Below, one piece after another: positions 63,081-64,000 of a stretch of 64,000 bases of DNA (the stretch's first letter is position 1; each line of letters starts with the position of its first letter). Below the pieces are notes generated by a model. It was not told the DNA's origin and ran no database searches. It was given only the letters and a program-made list of their open reading frames with translations. A program made the translations under genes and the position numbers. The stretch is from Bacteroidales bacterium UBA5349 (GTDB taxonomy: Bacteria > Bacteroidota > Bacteroidia > Bacteroidales > Tenuifilaceae), in the NCBI GenBank assembly GCA_002410065.1, contig DHQB01000023.1, positions 130,176 through 194,175 of the forward strand. The letters are read 5' to 3'.

Positions 63081-63250
63081 TATTCAATAATATTGAATAA
63101 TCACTCTATATTGTTTAGTTAAGAGGGCAGCCAGTTCAGCAACCTTCTAAAGGGAGTTAACGAGTTAAAAAAATTATTAAAATGCTATGTAATTATAATA
63201 AAAACAGTCGATTATGTTTTTACCGTAGGTTATTTATACTTCAAAAAAAT

Positions 63251-64000
63251 CTACTCCCTACCTATCAATGAGATATAAATTTTTACTGAAAAACCATGGT
63301 TTATGAAAAAGAAACTAGAGTCATAACCAAGGTCGGTACTGGTATCGGCGGGTCCGCCAAAGTTTAAAACTATGCCGCCATCGAGGTCGTAACCTGCTGC
63401 AAAAACAAGGAATACTGGCTTAACAGGAATGTAGTAACGAAATCCAATCGAGAGAGAGTAGTCTATTGCACTTGAAAAGCCTTTTAGGCTTACCATTTCT
63501 TTTCCAGGGTTTAGGGCTTCACCCATTTCTTTAGCATATTTAGAATGGTAACCTGTACCAAACCCAAATCTATCAAGAAAAGAAACGTACATGGCAAATC
63601 GCTTTGGCGCAACACCCGGGGTTAAACTATACATACCCCTCGACAAACAAAGTTGGCGAAGAAGGTCGGCACCAAACCCTATGGTGTAATACTTTCCTGT
63701 AAAAAGAGTGTCGTAAGCAGATACACCAAAACTTTGGTGCTCTCTACCTCCAGGTGTTGTGAGGGTGGCAAACATTACAGGTAGGCTAATTCGGGAATAA
63801 CCAATGCCCCAATACCAACCCATTTGGTTTTCAACGTGAGAGGCTTTCCACTTGCCATCAACGTATCGTCTCTTTTTAAAGGTTTTAAGTAGTTCAACAG
63901 AAAAAAATTTATTCTTGAAATTGTATTCACTAAATGAGCCAACAGGGGTTTCTCCAGCCCAATCGACCGACCCAGAAATGCTAGAGCCTTGCAAGCGAAG
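63251..64000 (-). CDS. Outer membrane beta-barrel protein (partial, N-terminus beyond the window)
   Basis: The frame runs off the right edge of the window; the TTG at 63994 is not a credible start because the reading continues past it. The visible 250 or so residues have alternating strands rich in G, Y and F (GWYWGIGYSRISLPV, YYTIGFGADLL, YSLSIGFRYYIPV, FLVFAAGYDLDGGIVLNF) and a C-terminal strand GFSVKIYISLIGRE. These features predict an outer-membrane barrel of unknown function. The stop codon is at 63251, about 185 bases from the nearest hairpin. Confidence 0.7.
   Translation of the reverse strand, partial: LRLQGSSISGSVDWAGETPVGSFSEYNFKNKFFSVELLKTFKKRRYVDGKWKASHVENQMGWYWGIGYSRISLPVMFATLTTPGGREHQSFGVSAYDTLFTGKYYTIGFGADLLRQLCLSRGMYSLTPGVAPKRFAMYVSFLDRFGFGTGYHSKYAKEMGEALNPGKEMVSLKGFSSAIDYSLSIGFRYYIPVKPVFLVFAAGYDLDGGIVLNFGGPADTSTDLGYDSSFFFINHGFSVKIYISLIGRE

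Noticed and set aside
1..64000. CRISPR arrays, rRNA or tRNA genes
   Set aside because: No spaced direct repeats, rRNA-like blocks or cloverleaf sequences were seen in the intergenic regions.

Overview
The window is AT-rich bacterial chromosome of a member of the Bacteroidota, most likely in or near the Bacteroidales. The evidence is a SusC/SusD pair, a GldB-type lipoprotein, a DUF5606 protein, FloA/NfeD, a Pif1-type helicase with HRDC and HTH_40-like domains, a hybrid propeller sensor, many SPII lipoproteins, few Shine-Dalgarno sequences, and promoters with the Bacteroidota -7 box TAnnTTTG. I found no rRNA, tRNA or CRISPR array. The organism cannot be named to genus from this sequence alone.

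Layout. 1-4836: the end of an unidentified gene, then an orphan SusC/SusD uptake pair. 5186-16828: mostly housekeeping genes: DUF5606 protein, rubredoxin, SiaC-like protein, C1B aminopeptidase, membrane hydrolase, RlmD, FtsB/DivIC, Pif1-like helicase, GldB, SmpB and MiaA. 16996-21460 is an unstable accessory island. It holds a HEAT-like protein, a decayed copy of the 3' end of the PEP/pyruvate-binding gene located 4 kb away, two small beta-barrels, a lipoprotein whose signal peptide contains a CTCTT-type pentanucleotide repeat that currently puts it out of frame, a small HTH protein with a possible operator, and an IS1595-like remnant. 21758-28154: a receiver/PEP-pyruvate-binding protein and the three-gene proton-translocating transhydrogenase. 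28511-36967: a propeller-PAS-PP2C sensor phosphatase, a TPR/PD40/SPOR envelope protein, ClpS, and the NfeD-FloA membrane microdomain pair. 37109-39022: a deoxyhypusine-synthase-like protein with an agmatinase-family protein, probably a polyamine unit. 39236-41447: an ECF sigma factor, its anti-sigma factor and two Spy/CpxP-like proteins. 41601-46921: a kinase-less HAMP sensor with TrkH, an ABC-F protein and a plant-type asparaginase. 47026-53515: a surface-glycan cassette with two equal-length paralogous GT-C-like proteins flanking a GtrB/DPM1-like GT2, then a methyltransferase. 54332-61085: a TetR-controlled tripartite ABC efflux operon of the YbhGFSR kind. 61254-64000: a TPR pseudogene cut by an IS4-family element, then the end of a beta-barrel gene.

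The most interesting signal is the lipoprotein at 19197-20433. The CTTCT repeat (4 units, a rotation of the Neisseria opa CTCTT repeat) lies in its signal peptide. Adding one unit would join a proper ATG and signal peptide to the long frame, so this looks like a phase-variable surface lipoprotein caught OFF. Other leads are the duplicated glycosyltransferases, the decayed PEP-synthase-like fragment, the sensor-TrkH pairing and a possible small RNA at about 11130-11242. Functional calls rest on recognised motifs and family knowledge; no database search was run.
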